DNA of 5,728 nt from GW2011-AR1 sp964384965 (GTDB taxonomy: Archaea > Nanobdellota > Nanobdellia > Pacearchaeales > GW2011-AR1), in assembly GCA_964384965.1 (NCBI GenBank), contig CAYLLR010000033.1:1-5728 (forward strand), written 5' to 3'. Of the stretch, positions 5,347-5,728 are shown piece after piece. The translations under genes were made by a program, and so were the position numbers. Position 1 is the stretch's first letter. The number at the start of each line of letters is the position of its first letter. The notes under the pieces were generated by a model that was not told the origin of the DNA, ran no database searches, and saw only the letters and a program-made list of their open reading frames with translations.

Positions 5347-5728
5347 ATGAATATTCTTTGCGTTTGCACAATGGGTTTAAATAGAAGTAAATATCTTGCA
5401 GAGTATCTAGAAGGGAAAGGATATAAAACAAGATACGGAGGTGTCGGACCCTGTAGAATTGATCCTGAGCCAGCAAACCCAATAAAAAAGGAAGATTTAG
5501 AATGGGCGGATAAAATTTTAACTGCTCAAGAAAAGCATCAAAAGATGTTGATTCAGAAGTATGGAGTTTTAGAAAATAAAATAATTAATTTAGATGTTAC
5601 AGATAATCAAGAACTAATAAGTTTGCATAAAGAAGATTATTTAAAACTTGAAAGAAAGGATTTTAATAGGAAATGGACATATCCTAAATTAAGAGAGGCA
5701 ATTGAATCTTATTTGCCTTTTGAAGAAT
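5347..5728 (+). CDS. Small protein-tyrosine-phosphatase-like protein (partial, runs off right edge)
   Basis: The frame is open from the ATG at 5347 to the window edge, 127 residues so far. The N-terminus MNILCVCTMGLNRSKYL has a beta-strand followed by the phosphate-binding loop C7-T-M-G-L-N-R13-S14, a CX5RS signature as in low-molecular-weight phosphatases and arsenate reductases; C7 would be the nucleophile and R13 the phosphate clamp. The later order (YGGVG at about 34-38, then a helix and the strand IINLDV) fits the small 'predicted protein tyrosine phosphatase' group better than classic low-molecular-weight PTPs. The usual CxxGNxCRS pattern is altered here to CVCTMGLNRS. A visible DVTDN (about residues 90-94) may carry the general acid, but this is a guess. 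It is divergent from the operon and shares its 76-nt promoter region, so shared regulation is possible. The substrate could be a phosphoprotein or a small phosphorylated metabolite. Confidence 0.75.
   Translation, partial: MNILCVCTMGLNRSKYLAEYLEGKGYKTRYGGVGPCRIDPEPANPIKKEDLEWADKILTAQEKHQKMLIQKYGVLENKIINLDVTDNQELISLHKEDYLKLERKDFNRKWTYPKLREAIESYLPFEE

Noticed and set aside
1..5728. CRISPR arrays, tRNA or rRNA genes, insertion sequences
   Set aside because: No regularly spaced repeats, tRNA-like cloverleaf segments, rRNA-like GC-rich stretches or transposase genes were seen; coding covers nearly the whole window.

Overview
This AT-rich window is most likely archaeal, possibly from a small-genome lineage such as a DPANN archaeon. 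The lineage is an inference. It rests on a kinase resembling the archaeal AdkA adenylate kinase family, TATA-box-like elements at leaderless spacing upstream of starts, and the near absence of strong Shine-Dalgarno sites inside the operon. The many predicted Fe-S proteins (two radical SAM enzymes and a cysteine-rich PP-loop protein) suggest an anaerobic or microaerophilic cell.

Layout. Positions 1-52 (minus strand) appear to hold the first codons of a gene running off the left edge, behind a TATA-like element at 81-90. Positions 53-183 are a short intergenic stretch. From 5270 down to 184, six minus-strand genes form one tightly packed operon in which every neighbouring pair overlaps. In transcription order they are: an SPL-like radical SAM protein (A, 5270-4200); a 372-residue protein of unrecognised family (B, 4219-3101); an AdkA-like P-loop nucleotide kinase (C, 3104-2580); a radical SAM protein with a reduced SPASM-like C-terminus (D, 2589-1621); an HD-domain phosphohydrolase (E, 1624-1028); and a PP-loop ATPase of the PAPS-reductase/ATP-sulfurtransferase type with many cysteines (F, 1056-184). 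A 76-nt divergent promoter region at 5271-5346 separates the operon from a plus-strand gene (5347 to the right edge) for a small phosphatase-like protein with a CX5RS loop.

Working hypothesis. The overlaps imply co-translation and a shared pathway. The chemistry on offer is radical SAM modification (two enzymes), ATP-dependent activation with possible sulfur or electron transfer (PP-loop plus Cys cluster), nucleotide phosphorylation (AdkA-like), and phosphate removal (HD, with a divergent phosphatase next door). Together these would fit synthesis or modification of a nucleotide, nucleoside or RNA base, with gene B as the pathway-specific component. I do not recognise this gene set as a named system. 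Function beyond enzyme class is inference.
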